From Pseudomonas sp. Teo4 (GTDB lineage: Bacteria; Pseudomonadota; Gammaproteobacteria; Pseudomonadales; Pseudomonadaceae): 64,000 bases of DNA. Location of the stretch: positions 3,286,001 to 3,350,000 of the forward strand of contig NZ_JAXCIL010000001.1 of assembly GCF_034387475.1 (NCBI RefSeq), read 5' to 3'. The position numbers and the translations under genes are program-made. Below are positions 42,662 through 51,486 of the stretch, piece after piece (the stretch's first letter is position 1; each line of letters opens with the position of its first letter). A model generated the notes under the pieces. It did no database searches. It was not told the origin of the DNA and saw only the letters and a list, made by a program, of their open reading frames with translations.

Positions 42662-44041
42662 ATGGCCTTGGACATCATCGTTGTACTGATCTATGCCGCC
42701 GGCATGCTCGGGCTGGGCTGGTACGGCATGCGCCGTGCAAAAACCCACGAAGACTACCTGGTGGCCGGGCGCAACCTCGGCCCGACCCTGTACATGGGCA
42801 CCATGGCGACCACCGTGCTCGGTGGCGCCTCGACCGTAGGTACCGTGCGCCTGGGCTATGTCCATGGCATCTCCGGCTTCTGGCTGTGCGCAGCCTTGGG
42901 CCTGGGCATCATCGCCCTCAACCTGTTCCTCGCCAAACCCCTGCTGCGCCTGAAGATCTTCACCGTGACCCAGGTACTGGAACGCCGTTACAACCCGATG
43001 GCGCGCCAGGCCAGCGCGGCGATCATGCTGGCTTACGCACTGATGATCGGCGTGACCTCGACCCTGGCCATGGGCACCGTGCTGCAGGTATTGCTCGATG
43101 TGCCGTTCTGGATGGCCCTGCTGTTCGGTGGCGGCGTGGTGGTGGTGTACTCGACCATCGGCGGCATGTGGTCGCTGACCCTGACCGACATCGTCCAGTT
43201 CGTGATCAAGACCGTTGGCCTGATGTTCATCCTGCTGCCGGTGTGCCTGTACAAGGCTGGTGGTTGGGACACTTTGGTAGCCAAGCTGCCGGCGGCCAGC
43301 TTCAGCTGGACCACCATTGGCTGGGACACCATCATCACCTACTTCCTGATCTACTTCTTCGGCATCCTGATCGGCCAGGATATCTGGCAGCGGGTGTTCA
43401 CCGCCCGTGACGAGAAGGTCTGCCAGCGTGCCGGTACCACCGCAGGTGTCTACTGCGTGCTGTACGGCCTGGCCTGCGCCCTGATCGGCATGGCCGCCCA
43501 CGTGCTGATGCCGGACCTGGCGAACCCGAACAACGCCTTCGCCGAGATGATCAAGAGCCAACTGCCTGATGGTATCCGTGGCCTGCTGATGGCGGCTGCC
43601 CTGGCTGCAATGATGTCCACCGCCAGTGCTGGCCTACTGGCTGCTTCGACCACCCTGACCGAAGACCTGCTGCCCAAGCTGCGCGGCGGCAAGCAGTCGA
43701 GCCTGGGTATCAACCGCCTGTTCACCCTGCTGACCGGCCTGGTGGTACTGGGTATCGCACTGGCGGTGAATGACGTGATCAGCGCCTTGACCCTGGCCTA
43801 CAACCTGCTGGTGGGCGGCATGCTGATCCCGCTGATCGGTGCAATCTTCTGGAAACGTGCGACCACCGCCGGGGCTATCGCCAGCATGTCGCTGGGCTTC
43901 GCCACCGCGCTGTTCTTCATGTTCAAGGATGGTCTGGACGCCAACACGCCGATCTACTACAGCCTGGCCATTGGTCTGGTGAGCTTCGTGGTGGTCAGTC
44001 TGATGTCGCGAAAGCCGGTGGCGGCGGTGAAGCTGGCCTGA
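42662..44041 (+). CDS. Sodium:solute symporter (SSS family)
   Basis: A 459-residue SSS transporter with about 13 transmembrane helices. The family blocks DYLVAGRNLGPTLYMGTMATTVLGGASTVGTV and LGLGIIALNLFLAKPLLRL near the N-terminus, and GQDIWQRVFTARDEKVCQRAG are clear. ATG 42662 has GGGAG 9 nt upstream. Next to gbuA it is the likely uptake system for the guanidino compound, as with PA1418 in P. aeruginosa. A REP pair sits between the two genes. Confidence 0.9.
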   Translation: MALDIIVVLIYAAGMLGLGWYGMRRAKTHEDYLVAGRNLGPTLYMGTMATTVLGGASTVGTVRLGYVHGISGFWLCAALGLGIIALNLFLAKPLLRLKIFTVTQVLERRYNPMARQASAAIMLAYALMIGVTSTLAMGTVLQVLLDVPFWMALLFGGGVVVVYSTIGGMWSLTLTDIVQFVIKTVGLMFILLPVCLYKAGGWDTLVAKLPAASFSWTTIGWDTIITYFLIYFFGILIGQDIWQRVFTARDEKVCQRAGTTAGVYCVLYGLACALIGMAAHVLMPDLANPNNAFAEMIKSQLPDGIRGLLMAAALAAMMSTASAGLLAASTTLTEDLLPKLRGGKQSSLGINRLFTLLTGLVVLGIALAVNDVISALTLAYNLLVGGMLIPLIGAIFWKRATTAGAIASMSLGFATALFFMFKDGLDANTPIYYSLAIGLVSFVVVSLMSRKPVAAVKLA

Positions 44042-44059
44042 GCCAGTAGATTCTGACTG

Positions 44060-44121
44060 CCCCCATCGCCGGCAAGCCGGCTTCTACAACCTGTAGGAGC
44101 CGGCTTGCCGGCGATGGGGCC
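44060..44121. repeat. REP inverted pair (type ATCGCCGGCAAGCC)
   Basis: CCCCATCGCCGGCAAGCCGG followed by CTTCTACA, a short spacer, then GTAGGAGCCGGCTTGCCGGC and GATGGGGCC. It starts 18 bp after the symporter stop. Confidence 0.9.
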
Positions 44122-44150
44122 ACGACAGTCACCACAAAACCCCCAGAATC

Positions 44151-44192
44151 AAAAAGGCCGCGGCATCGGCAAAGATGCAGCGGCCTTTTTTC
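44151..44192. terminator. Bidirectional intrinsic terminator
   Basis: GGCCGC (44156) and GCGGCC (44180) frame a loop, with AAAAA on the left and TTTTTT on the right, so both strands end in a T tract after the stem. It is placed just after the stop of the 42-residue minus-strand gene. Confidence 0.85.
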
Positions 44193-44196
44193 ATTA

Positions 44197-44325
44197 TCAG
44201 CGACGACGCGGCTGGCGCTTGCGCTGTTCTTCATCCGTCGGAATCGGCACCGGCTGCAGCGGTGGAGGGAGCAAGCCCAGGGCGACGGCGAGGTCGTGGA
44301 GCCAGTTGTAAAGTCGGTCGTTCAT
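44197..44325 (-). CDS. PA1414-family small protein (42 aa)
   Basis: A 42-codon gene too short for routine ORF calling: starts MNDRLYNWLHDLAVALGLL, continues PPPLQPVPIPTDEEQRKRQP and ends RRR. An amphipathic or weakly hydrophobic helix precedes a proline-rich stretch and an Arg-rich tail. It resembles the P. aeruginosa PA1414 family, which in that species sits near the gbu locus; here it is also beside it. A bidirectional terminator follows 4 bp after the stop. An A-rich stretch upstream could carry the promoter. Function unknown; I recognise it from family memory. Confidence 0.75.
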   Translation of the reverse strand: MNDRLYNWLHDLAVALGLLPPPLQPVPIPTDEEQRKRQPRRR

Positions 44326-44452
44326 AAATGCCCCCTTTTACGGGTCAGCCTCACGGCAATTTCAATCCTGCGATGTTTCATACAGATCATAGTCCTATGT
44401 CCTGTATTACGCATGCCTCTGCGCTTACAGATATGGGCCAGTTTGACTCGGA

Positions 44453-45346
44453 TCAAGCCGAAATGCCGTATTCCGACGACTGGTTAATCGTTTCGCTTTG
44501 TTGCAAGTCGATCCATGCCTGCAAATTCGCACCGCGCATTCCCTGGCGCCACATCAGCCAGGTGACGGCCTCATCGAAAGGCGCCTGCAACCGATGCACC
44601 CGAACGCGGTCTCGCCCCGGCAGGCTGTCGAGCATGGACCGGGCCATCATGGCCACACCGGCACCTGCAATCACGCAGGCCAGCATGCTCTGGTAGGACT
44701 CGATCTCCATCACCCGGCCCATAGGCGTGTGGGCATGGGCATACCACGCTTCCAGGCGCATGCGGTAAGAGCAACCCTGCCGGAAGGTGAACACCGCCTT
44801 GCCAGCAACGTCCTTGGCCGTGTTCACCGCTGGGTGCTCAGGGCTGGTGATCAGCACCAGTTCTTCTTCGCAAAGCGGTATGCCGTCCAGCCCGGCCAGG
44901 TTCAGCGGCCCATCCACCAGCGCAGCATCCAGGCGATGGCTGAGCAAGCCTTCGAACAACTCGCCGCTGGGCGCTGCACGCACCTGCAGGTTCACCGCCG
45001 GGTACGCCTGGTGATAGCGGGCCAGCAACGCCGGCAAGTGAGTCGCCGCCGTGCTGTACATGGTGCCCAGTACGAAGTCGCCGGCCGGTTGGCCGCCCTG
45101 CACCGCCGCCAACGCCTCGTCATGCAACGCGGCCAGGCGGTTGGCGTAGTCCAGCAGCACTTTGCCAGCCGGCGACAACTGCAGGCGTTGGCGTTCGCGC
45201 AGGAACAACTCCACGCCCAGTTGCTCCTCGAGCTGGCGCAGGCGCGTCGACAAGTTCGACGGTACCCGGTGCAAGCGCTCGGCGGCGCGGGTCACCGACC
45301 CTTCCTCGGCCACGGCCTGGAAGATACGCAGTTGGCTGAACTCCAT
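44453..45346 (-). CDS. LysR-family transcriptional regulator
   Basis: A 297-residue LysR protein from ATG 45346 (MEFSQLRIF; GGAG upstream). HTH: FQAVAEEGSVTRAAERLHRVPSNLSTRLRQLEEQLGVELF. The effector domain is typical (GDFVLGTMYSTAATHLPALLARYH). The divergent neighbour is a YbfB-type MFS gene, whose start lies 107 bp away, so this regulator probably controls that exporter. The effector is unknown. Confidence 0.88.
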   Translation of the reverse strand: MEFSQLRIFQAVAEEGSVTRAAERLHRVPSNLSTRLRQLEEQLGVELFLRERQRLQLSPAGKVLLDYANRLAALHDEALAAVQGGQPAGDFVLGTMYSTAATHLPALLARYHQAYPAVNLQVRAAPSGELFEGLLSHRLDAALVDGPLNLAGLDGIPLCEEELVLITSPEHPAVNTAKDVAGKAVFTFRQGCSYRMRLEAWYAHAHTPMGRVMEIESYQSMLACVIAGAGVAMMARSMLDSLPGRDRVRVHRLQAPFDEAVTWLMWRQGMRGANLQAWIDLQQSETINQSSEYGISA

Positions 45347-45452
45347 TACATTCTCCAAAACAGAACAACTTCATCATCATTATTCAATTTTATTGAAAGT
45401 CAATCCGCCCTACCCTGCCATCCATCGCTTACATTCGCGCAGGAGCTTCCTC

Positions 45453-46625
45453 ATGTCGCCGCTCGTACAACTGCTGGCCAGCGCCGTGGCCCTGATGATG
45501 GCCATGGGCATCGGCCGCTTCGCCCTCACCCCGCAACTGCCGCAACTGATCGCCGAAGGCCAGTTCGACCTCACCGCCGCCGGGCTGGTGGCCGCCGCCA
45601 ACTACCTGGGTTACTTCCTGGGCGCAGTGGATGCCATGTTCGCCCGCAAACCCGCCCAGGTGCGCCTGCGCCTGCATGGGGGGCTGTGGTTGTGCGTACT
45701 GCTGACCTTGGCCTCATGGGCCGCCGAGGGGTTCTGGAGCCACCTGGCGCTGCGCTTCGGCACTGGCGTGGCCAGCGCCTGGGTGCTGGTGATGATCACC
45801 AGCCTCAGCCAGCAGGTTGCCAATGCCCACGGCCGCCAACGCCTTGGTGCGCTGGTATTCGCCGGGCCCGGCGTGGGTATCGCCCTCACCGGGCTTCTGG
45901 CACTGGGTGCACACCTGCTGGGCCTGGGTTCGGCTGCGTTGTGGCTGATTTATGCAGCGGCGGCGCTGGTCATGCTGCTGGCCGTGCGCCCCTGGCTGCC
46001 CCGGCCACAGCAACCGGCCGTGGCGCCCGCCGTGCCACAACACGCGGCATCGCGCAGTGCTGGCATTGGCCGCCTTGGCCTGGTGTACGCCTTGTATGGC
46101 ATCGGTTACATCCTGCCGGCCACCTTCCTGTCACAGATGGCCAACCAGCAGTTCCACGGCAACTGGATGGCCGACCTGTTCTGGCCAGCGTTCGGTGCGG
46201 CGGCGGCACTGGGCGTGCTGCTGGTGAGCTTGCGCCGCCCAGGCCGAACCTCGGCCTGGCTGACTGCCACCCTTTGGTTACAGGGCTTCGGAGTGATGGC
46301 CTGTCTGCTGGGCGACGGTATTGGCCTGGCGCTTGGCGTGGTGCTGTGCGGCACGCCGTTCCTGGCTTGCATGCAACTGGTGATGCAACGCTCGCGGGAG
46401 CTGGCGCCCCATGCGACACAACGCAATGCCGGGCTGCTGACTGCCTGCTTTGCCTTGGGACAACTGAGCGGGCCGTTGCTGGCGGCGGTGAGTAACCATT
46501 ACAGCGGGAGCCTGGCACCGGCGTTGGTGTTAGCGGCGGCAGGGCTGGGGCTGGCAGGGGTGTTGGTGCAGGTGGAAGGAAGGCGCCTGATCGCCTGCCC
46601 TCCAGAAGTCCGGGCAGTCTCCTAG
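45453..46625 (+). CDS. YbfB/YjiJ-family MFS transporter
   Basis: A 390-residue MFS protein with 12 predicted helices; MAMGIGRFALTPQLPQLIAEG near the N-terminus and LQLVMQRSRELAPHATQRNAGLLTACFALGQLSGPL near the end are typical of the YbfB/YjiJ family. AGGAG lies 8 nt upstream of the ATG. The substrate is unknown. The divergent LysR gene is the likely regulator. Confidence 0.88.
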   Translation: MSPLVQLLASAVALMMAMGIGRFALTPQLPQLIAEGQFDLTAAGLVAAANYLGYFLGAVDAMFARKPAQVRLRLHGGLWLCVLLTLASWAAEGFWSHLALRFGTGVASAWVLVMITSLSQQVANAHGRQRLGALVFAGPGVGIALTGLLALGAHLLGLGSAALWLIYAAAALVMLLAVRPWLPRPQQPAVAPAVPQHAASRSAGIGRLGLVYALYGIGYILPATFLSQMANQQFHGNWMADLFWPAFGAAAALGVLLVSLRRPGRTSAWLTATLWLQGFGVMACLLGDGIGLALGVVLCGTPFLACMQLVMQRSRELAPHATQRNAGLLTACFALGQLSGPLLAAVSNHYSGSLAPALVLAAAGLGLAGVLVQVEGRRLIACPPEVRAVS

Positions 46626-46626
46626 G

Positions 46627-46713
46627 GCCTTATCGCCGGCAAGCCGGCTCCCACATGAACAGCGACGACCTCAAGATCACCGCAGTACCTGTGGGAGCCG
46701 GCTTGCCGGCGAT
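46627..46713. repeat. REP inverted pair with conserved spacer
   Basis: TTATCGCCGGCAAGCCGGCT with CCCACA, spacer containing AGATCACCGC and GTACCTG, then GTGGGAGCCGGCTTGCCGGC and GATG. The spacer resembles that of the pair at 12160, though the flanks differ. Confidence 0.9.
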
Positions 46714-46733
46714 GATGCTGGTAATGCCAACCC

Positions 46734-47660
46734 TTACCCCACCCACTTGCGCAACTGCTGCTTCACCCACGGCTCCGCACTCACCAGGATCACCCCCAGC
46801 AGCACCATCACCGCCCCCAGCACAAAATTCGCACTCAATGGCTCATCCAGCAGCAACACGCCAAAGGTCACCCCGAACAACGGCGTGATGAACGAGAACA
46901 CCGCCAGGTTCGAGGCCAGGTACTTGCGCAGCAACCAGAACCAGGTGAGGTAGCTGATGAACGACACCACGATCCCCTGGAACAACACGCTGCCGAGCGC
47001 CAACGGGGTCCACGAGACCGCCCCGATCTGCCCGCTGAGCAAGGCAATCACCAACAACCCGACACAGCCAACCGCCAGTTGGTAGAACAACGTCAAGGTC
47101 GCAGGCGCCTCCGACAGCCGCGAGCAGCGCACCACCACGGTGGTCGCGCCCCAGGCCAGGCCGGCCAGTACCCCCATGGCGTCGCCCAGCAAGGTGCGCC
47201 CATCCATCTGTTCGAACGACATGCCACCGGCAAATGCCGTGGCGATACCGCCGAACGCCAGCAGGATGCCCACCCACTGCAACAACCGCAGGCGCTCGCT
47301 GGCCAGCCTGAAATGCAGCCCCAGCGCCGTGAACACCGGTGCGGTGTAGAGGAACACCGACATATGCGCCGCCGAGGTCAGCTTCAGCCCCTCGGCAATG
47401 AACAGGAACTCCAGGCCAAACAACCCGCCCGCCACCACACCGGCCTTCCAGGTGCTGCCCAGCTGTTCCCAACCACCGCGCCAGCAGACCAGCAAGCCGA
47501 CCAGGACTGCGGCGATGAAATTGCGCACGGCAGCCTGCATCACCGGGGCGATGTCGACCGCCGCCGTTTTGATAAGCACTTGCTGGCAGCCCCAGATCAG
47601 GCACAGCCCCAGCATGACCTGGAAGGCAAAGGCGTCGGGGTTCTTGCGGGTCGCGCTCAT
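46734..47660 (-). CDS. EamA/DMT-family transporter
   Basis: A 308-residue protein with ten predicted transmembrane helices and two EamA repeats (LGLCLIWGCQQVLIKTAAVD, GDAMGVLAGLAWGATTVVVR). Likely an exporter of a small metabolite; the substrate is unknown. It is convergent with the YbfB-type gene across a REP pair. It is unrelated in position to the other EamA gene at 12289. Confidence 0.9.
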   Translation of the reverse strand: MSATRKNPDAFAFQVMLGLCLIWGCQQVLIKTAAVDIAPVMQAAVRNFIAAVLVGLLVCWRGGWEQLGSTWKAGVVAGGLFGLEFLFIAEGLKLTSAAHMSVFLYTAPVFTALGLHFRLASERLRLLQWVGILLAFGGIATAFAGGMSFEQMDGRTLLGDAMGVLAGLAWGATTVVVRCSRLSEAPATLTLFYQLAVGCVGLLVIALLSGQIGAVSWTPLALGSVLFQGIVVSFISYLTWFWLLRKYLASNLAVFSFITPLFGVTFGVLLLDEPLSANFVLGAVMVLLGVILVSAEPWVKQQLRKWVG

Positions 47661-47812
47661 GGGCGCGGCCCTTTTGTGGTGAAGGTCATGGATTCGGGCT
47701 CGGCAGTCATCAAAGAATGCCGATTATCGGTTTTCCATGGTCGCTCGTGCCACCCTCAAAACGACTTCACGCTATCCGCGCGCTCTGCCATGGAAGAGTA
47801 GGGACCCAACTG

Positions 47813-48067
47813 TCAACGCTGGCGTTGTTGAGCCTGCATGTACTGGCGCAGCAACTGGTTGATCCGTGTCTGATAGCCAGTCCCCTGCTCCTTGAACCAG
47901 GCAAGCACATCGGAATCCAGGCGAATGGTCACTGTCTGCTTGGCCGGAACACGCAGTTCGGCCGTACGAAAGAAATCATCGTCCAACGCAGCGATATCCG
48001 AGGTATCGATATCCTGATCATCCTGCTGCGCCAGACGGCTCCAATCAGTTTTCGATTCTTTGGTCAT
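47813..48067 (-). CDS. brnA: BrnA-family antitoxin
   Basis: An 84-residue BrnA antitoxin: N-terminal toxin-wrapping region (WSRLAQQDDQDIDTSDIAAL) and C-terminal ribbon-helix-helix ELRVPAKQTVTIRLDSDVLAWFKEQGTGYQTRINQLLRQYM. It binds BrnT and represses the promoter. ATG 48067 lies inside brnT with a 23-bp overlap, so the toxin is made first from a shared transcript. Confidence 0.9.
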   Translation of the reverse strand: MTKESKTDWSRLAQQDDQDIDTSDIAALDDDFFRTAELRVPAKQTVTIRLDSDVLAWFKEQGTGYQTRINQLLRQYMQAQQRQR

Positions 48068-48323
48068 ACTGTTTGGCCTCCCATCTGGTGGCTTTGCGTG
48101 CGGAGATGATACGTATGACATCACCCCGCCTCTCCGTGTACACAACCACGCCTATCAGCGCCTTCAGCCAGCCGATGCTCACCCAACGCGCCTCGCCATA
48201 GCCCCCGCTGTCATCCTGCCGTATCAACATAGGATGGTTGAAGATGTCGGGAACATCGGCGAAGTCTATGCCGTGCTTACGGATGTTAATTTGATTCTTT
48301 GCCTCATCCCACTCAAAGAACAT
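48045..48323 (-). CDS. brnT: BrnT-family ribonuclease toxin
   Basis: A 92-residue BrnT toxin of the RelE-like fold. FEWDEAKNQINIRKHGIDFADV is the family N-terminus and RGDVIRIISARKATRWEAKQY the C-terminal active-site strand with the Arg and Tyr residues. BrnT is a ribonuclease that arrests translation. It is first in the operon and overlaps brnA by 23 bp. The palindrome 10 bp upstream of the start is the probable BrnTA operator. Confidence 0.92.
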   Translation of the reverse strand: MFFEWDEAKNQINIRKHGIDFADVPDIFNHPMLIRQDDSGGYGEARWVSIGWLKALIGVVVYTERRGDVIRIISARKATRWEAKQYDQRIEN

Positions 48324-48333
48324 GGGATGCTCT

Positions 48334-48353
48334 GTATTTACACCTGTACATAC
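48334..48353. promoter_or_regulatory. Putative brnTA operator palindrome
   Basis: GTATTTACACCTGTACATAC reads nearly the same on the other strand (16 of 20 positions), centred in the promoter region 10 bp upstream of the brnT start. Its position suits repression by the BrnA ribbon-helix-helix domain. Confidence 0.55.
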
Positions 48354-48501
48354 GATACCTCCTGTTTGAAGGCGAGACTAGAGGCACAGGTCTCGGGCAT
48401 CAACAGCATATGGAGGTCATTCGGCATGCTTCAGAAAGGGACTACGCAGGTATGGGAACTAGCCCAGAACACCCCACAAAACCGCAGCAAATGGAGGCTT
48501 G

Positions 48502-49341
48502 CTACTGTTTCACCAGATAGTTGATGAACAACCTGAACAACTCCGCATTCCCGGCAATGCCCAGCCGTTGCCAGATATTGTGCCGATGCACCTTCACCGT
48601 CCCCTCGGAGATCCCCAGAGTGCTGGCGATGGACTGGCTGCTGTGCCCTTGCAGAATCAACTTGGCGACATAACGCTGGGTCTCGGTCAGCTGGCCCTGG
48701 AGAATTTCGACGAACGCATCCTCCAGTTGACTATCGGATTCTTCCGGGTCGGCCAGGTCGTCCGCATGCGCCAGCTGCAAGTGTTGGCCGAGCACCGCAT
48801 CGATCACCGGCGTCAACGCCGCCAACCGCTGCATTTCGGCAGGCTCGAAGGCGCCTTTGTCCAGGCCGCGCATCAATGAATAGACCAGCGCGGTACGCGC
48901 TTGTACCGGCACGATGAAGCCGATCTCTTCGATCAGGCTGCCGTGGTGCGACGACACGCAAGGGTGGATATCACGGGAAATGGAAAAGCCTGAGGCGAAG
49001 AAACTGTCCGGCGCCAATTCGCTCATGCGCCACAACCCCGACGGGTGGTTGTTGGTGCAGGCCACATAGAACGGGTCGAGCAGATAACCGCCGCGCAGGT
49101 AGGCCTTGAGCGTTCGCTCGGTCACCCGCGCGTTGTAGCCGTCGTGCACCAGCAAGGCGGGCTGGTTGAAGCGAAACAGGTAGGCGCAGCTCATGTCGAA
49201 ATCGACCACAGCCTTGAGCGCCGCGTCGATGGCCGGGCACAGCTGCTGGCTGCCGATGCTGCGGATGACCGTGCCCAGACGGTTGGCGTCGTCGCTGTTC
49301 ATTGCTGCGGCCCGTACGAATTGGAAATGTTCGGCACGCAT
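48502..49341 (-). CDS. LuxR-family transcriptional regulator
   Basis: A protein of about 279 residues from ATG 49341. A C-terminal LuxR HTH (LTETQRYVAKLILQGHSSQSIASTLGISEGTVKVHRHNIWQRLGIAGNAELF) follows a sensory N-terminal region of unknown type. The start is uncertain: ATG 49341 or 49302; neither has a strong Shine-Dalgarno. It follows the EutH-like transporter by 49 bp in the same direction, so it probably controls that cluster. Confidence 0.85.
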   Translation of the reverse strand: MRAEHFQFVRAAAMNSDDANRLGTVIRSIGSQQLCPAIDAALKAVVDFDMSCAYLFRFNQPALLVHDGYNARVTERTLKAYLRGGYLLDPFYVACTNNHPSGLWRMSELAPDSFFASGFSISRDIHPCVSSHHGSLIEEIGFIVPVQARTALVYSLMRGLDKGAFEPAEMQRLAALTPVIDAVLGQHLQLAHADDLADPEESDSQLEDAFVEILQGQLTETQRYVAKLILQGHSSQSIASTLGISEGTVKVHRHNIWQRLGIAGNAELFRLFINYLVKQ

Positions 49342-49390
49342 GCCGCCCGGCTTTGTCAGCCCGGACGGCATTGAACGATGCCAGGTCCAA

Positions 49391-50623
49391 TCAGTGCAAC
49401 GGTGCGCTTGCCTGCAGCAAGCCAGCGCTTTGTTCCTCGCGCCCCAACTCTTCGGCCTTGGGCACCGCCAGCCAGTACGCCAGCGCCATGCCCAGCAGCC
49501 CACCGGCCAGCTTGCCGATGATCAGCGGCCCGATCAGCGTGGGCTGGAAGTTAGCCGAGTAGGCCAGGTGGTCACCAAAGGTAAAGGCCGCGCAAACGGC
49601 AAAGGCAATGACCAGAACCTTGTCCTTGGGTGGCATGTCGGCGACCAGGCGGAACATCGCCAGAATATTCGCCGACGCGGCCAGGATACCGGCAGCGCCC
49701 ACCGGCGACAGCCCGAGTTTCGACGCCACCGTCTCGATCGGTCGGGACAGGAAGCGTTTGATCAGGTAGACCATCGGGAACGCACCGCACAACATGATGC
49801 CGACGTAACCGGCAATTTCCAGGGCGCGGAACTGGTCTTGCTTGTCGGCGATGATCGGTGCGAAACCCCAGCCGCCGAACAGCGCGGTGAACACGCCGGT
49901 GAAGTACTCGACGATCGAGGCCACCAGCACCAGGGTCACCGCTGCATACATCAACTGCCCCAGCTTGAGGAACAGCTGCACCATCAGGTTGGGGAAATAA
50001 CGCAGGGCTGCAGCCAGGGCCACGCAGAACAGAATCAGCGGCGACAGGTTGCGCAGCAGCGTCGGCAAGGTGAAGTGCAGCGCCTGGGTGGCCACACCAG
50101 CGGTAGCGATATCCGGACGCACGCCCAACCCCATGGCCTGCATGCCCATGGCAATCAGCACGATGCTGATCGGAATGCTCAATAACCCGGCCATGATCCC
50201 CAGGGCCATGTACTTGTGGTCAGCCTTGTTGAGCATGGCCAGGCCCACGGGGATGACGAAAATCACCGTTGAACCACACTGAAAACCGGTGATCAGGCCG
50301 AGTATCCAACCCTCGGGGCTATGCGACAGCGCCTGGGCCAGTTGATAGCCGCCCAGGTCCGAGGCGATGAAGATCGGCCCGGCGATGCCGGCATCGGCGC
50401 CCATGGCCAGGAACAGTGGGCCGATGAACTGGCTGATGAAGCTGGAGATGAAAGGAATCGCGGCCATGATACCGGCCACGGGAATGAAGATTGGCCCGAT
50501 GCTGTGCAGGCCGGCGGTGAATTCCTTGGCCAGTTCGGACTCGGCGTTGATGATCGATGCAATGGCGCCGACCACGGCGCAGGCCATGATCACGTAGATG
50601 ACGTAGGTGCCTATGTTTTCCAT
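49391..50623 (-). CDS. eutH: EutH-like ethanolamine transporter
   Basis: A 410-residue membrane protein whose blocks resemble EutH of enterobacteria: DLGGYQLAQALSHSPEGWILG, CGSTVIFVIPVGLAMLNKADH, KYMALGIMAGLLSIPISIV, ALEIAGYVGIMLCGAFPMVYLIKR and FAVCAAFTFGDHLAYSA. About 11 hydrophobic segments. The ATG at 50623 has AGAGG 7 nt upstream. The usual partners eutBC are not here; an SDR and a LuxR regulator flank it, so the transported compound may be a different amino alcohol. Confidence 0.85.
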   Translation of the reverse strand: MENIGTYVIYVIMACAVVGAIASIINAESELAKEFTAGLHSIGPIFIPVAGIMAAIPFISSFISQFIGPLFLAMGADAGIAGPIFIASDLGGYQLAQALSHSPEGWILGLITGFQCGSTVIFVIPVGLAMLNKADHKYMALGIMAGLLSIPISIVLIAMGMQAMGLGVRPDIATAGVATQALHFTLPTLLRNLSPLILFCVALAAALRYFPNLMVQLFLKLGQLMYAAVTLVLVASIVEYFTGVFTALFGGWGFAPIIADKQDQFRALEIAGYVGIMLCGAFPMVYLIKRFLSRPIETVASKLGLSPVGAAGILAASANILAMFRLVADMPPKDKVLVIAFAVCAAFTFGDHLAYSANFQPTLIGPLIIGKLAGGLLGMALAYWLAVPKAEELGREEQSAGLLQASAPLH

Positions 50624-50721
50624 CTGCTGCCTCTGTGTTGTTGGAGTTGGCTTGTGGGCAGAATTGAAAGGTGCTGCGTATTGTTCTTGTTCATGGCTGG
50701 CACCTGAGTGCCAACCGGGCA

Positions 50722-51486
50722 TCACATGGCGGTGTAGGCGTTATCGACGAACAGGTGCGAGCCACTGACGAAGCTGGATTCATCGCTGGCCAGGAACAAC
50801 GCGGCAGCGGCCACTTCGGCGGGGTCGCACAGCCGGCCCTGCATGGTCTTGATGGCCTCGTCGGAGGCGTCGACGCCGTAGCCGCGTAGCAAATCGAGCT
50901 CACGCCGGCCATGGGCGGTACCGATGAACCCCGGGCAGATCGCGTTGCTGCGAATGTTCTGGTCACGGTATTCCACCGCCAGGGCGCGGGCGAACATGTG
51001 GCAGGCGCCTTTGGTGGTGCAATACAGCACCTCCATGGGCGTGCCGACCACGGCGGAAATCGATGAAGTACAGATGACGCTGCCGCCACCAGCGGCAAGC
51101 ATGCCTGGCAGCACGGCCTTGGTGACCAGGAACATGCTTTTCACGTTGACGCTCATCAACCGGTCCCAATCCGCTTCGCTGGTCTCCAGGAACGGGCCGG
51201 CGGCGATGATTCCGGCGTGGTTCATCAACACGGTGATCGCACCGAACTTCGCCTGCGCCTGGCTGACGGCGCGGTTCACCTGCTCAGCGACGGAGACATC
51301 GGCCGGCACGAACAGCGCCTCGCCACCCGCCGCGTTGATACGGGCCGCCACCGCTTCACCCTGGCTACTCGGCAGGTCGAGAATCGCCACCTTGGCGCCT
51401 TCGGCGGCGAACAGCTCCGACGCGGCCAGGCCGCACCCGCCCGCCCCACCGGTAATCAGCGCTACCTTGCCCTTCAATCGATCCAT
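50722..51486 (-). CDS. Short-chain dehydrogenase/reductase
   Basis: A 254-residue classical SDR: cofactor motif TGGAGGCG (residues 12-19), NHAG in place of NNAG, Ser141/142 and Tyr155-x3-Lys159 (YCTTK). Asp37 at the end of strand 2 (AILDLP) favours NAD. It is upstream of the EutH-like gene (98-bp gap), both on the minus strand. Together they suggest uptake and oxidation of an alcohol, possibly an amino alcohol. Confidence 0.88.
   Translation of the reverse strand: MDRLKGKVALITGGAGGCGLAASELFAAEGAKVAILDLPSSQGEAVAARINAAGGEALFVPADVSVAEQVNRAVSQAQAKFGAITVLMNHAGIIAAGPFLETSEADWDRLMSVNVKSMFLVTKAVLPGMLAAGGGSVICTSSISAVVGTPMEVLYCTTKGACHMFARALAVEYRDQNIRSNAICPGFIGTAHGRRELDLLRGYGVDASDEAIKTMQGRLCDPAEVAAAALFLASDESSFVSGSHLFVDNAYTAM

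Noticed and set aside
44498..46495. Plus-strand frame of 665 codons across the LysR gene and the MFS gene
   Set aside because: It is antisense to the LysR gene and out of frame with the MFS gene; GC-rich sequence gives long spurious frames here.
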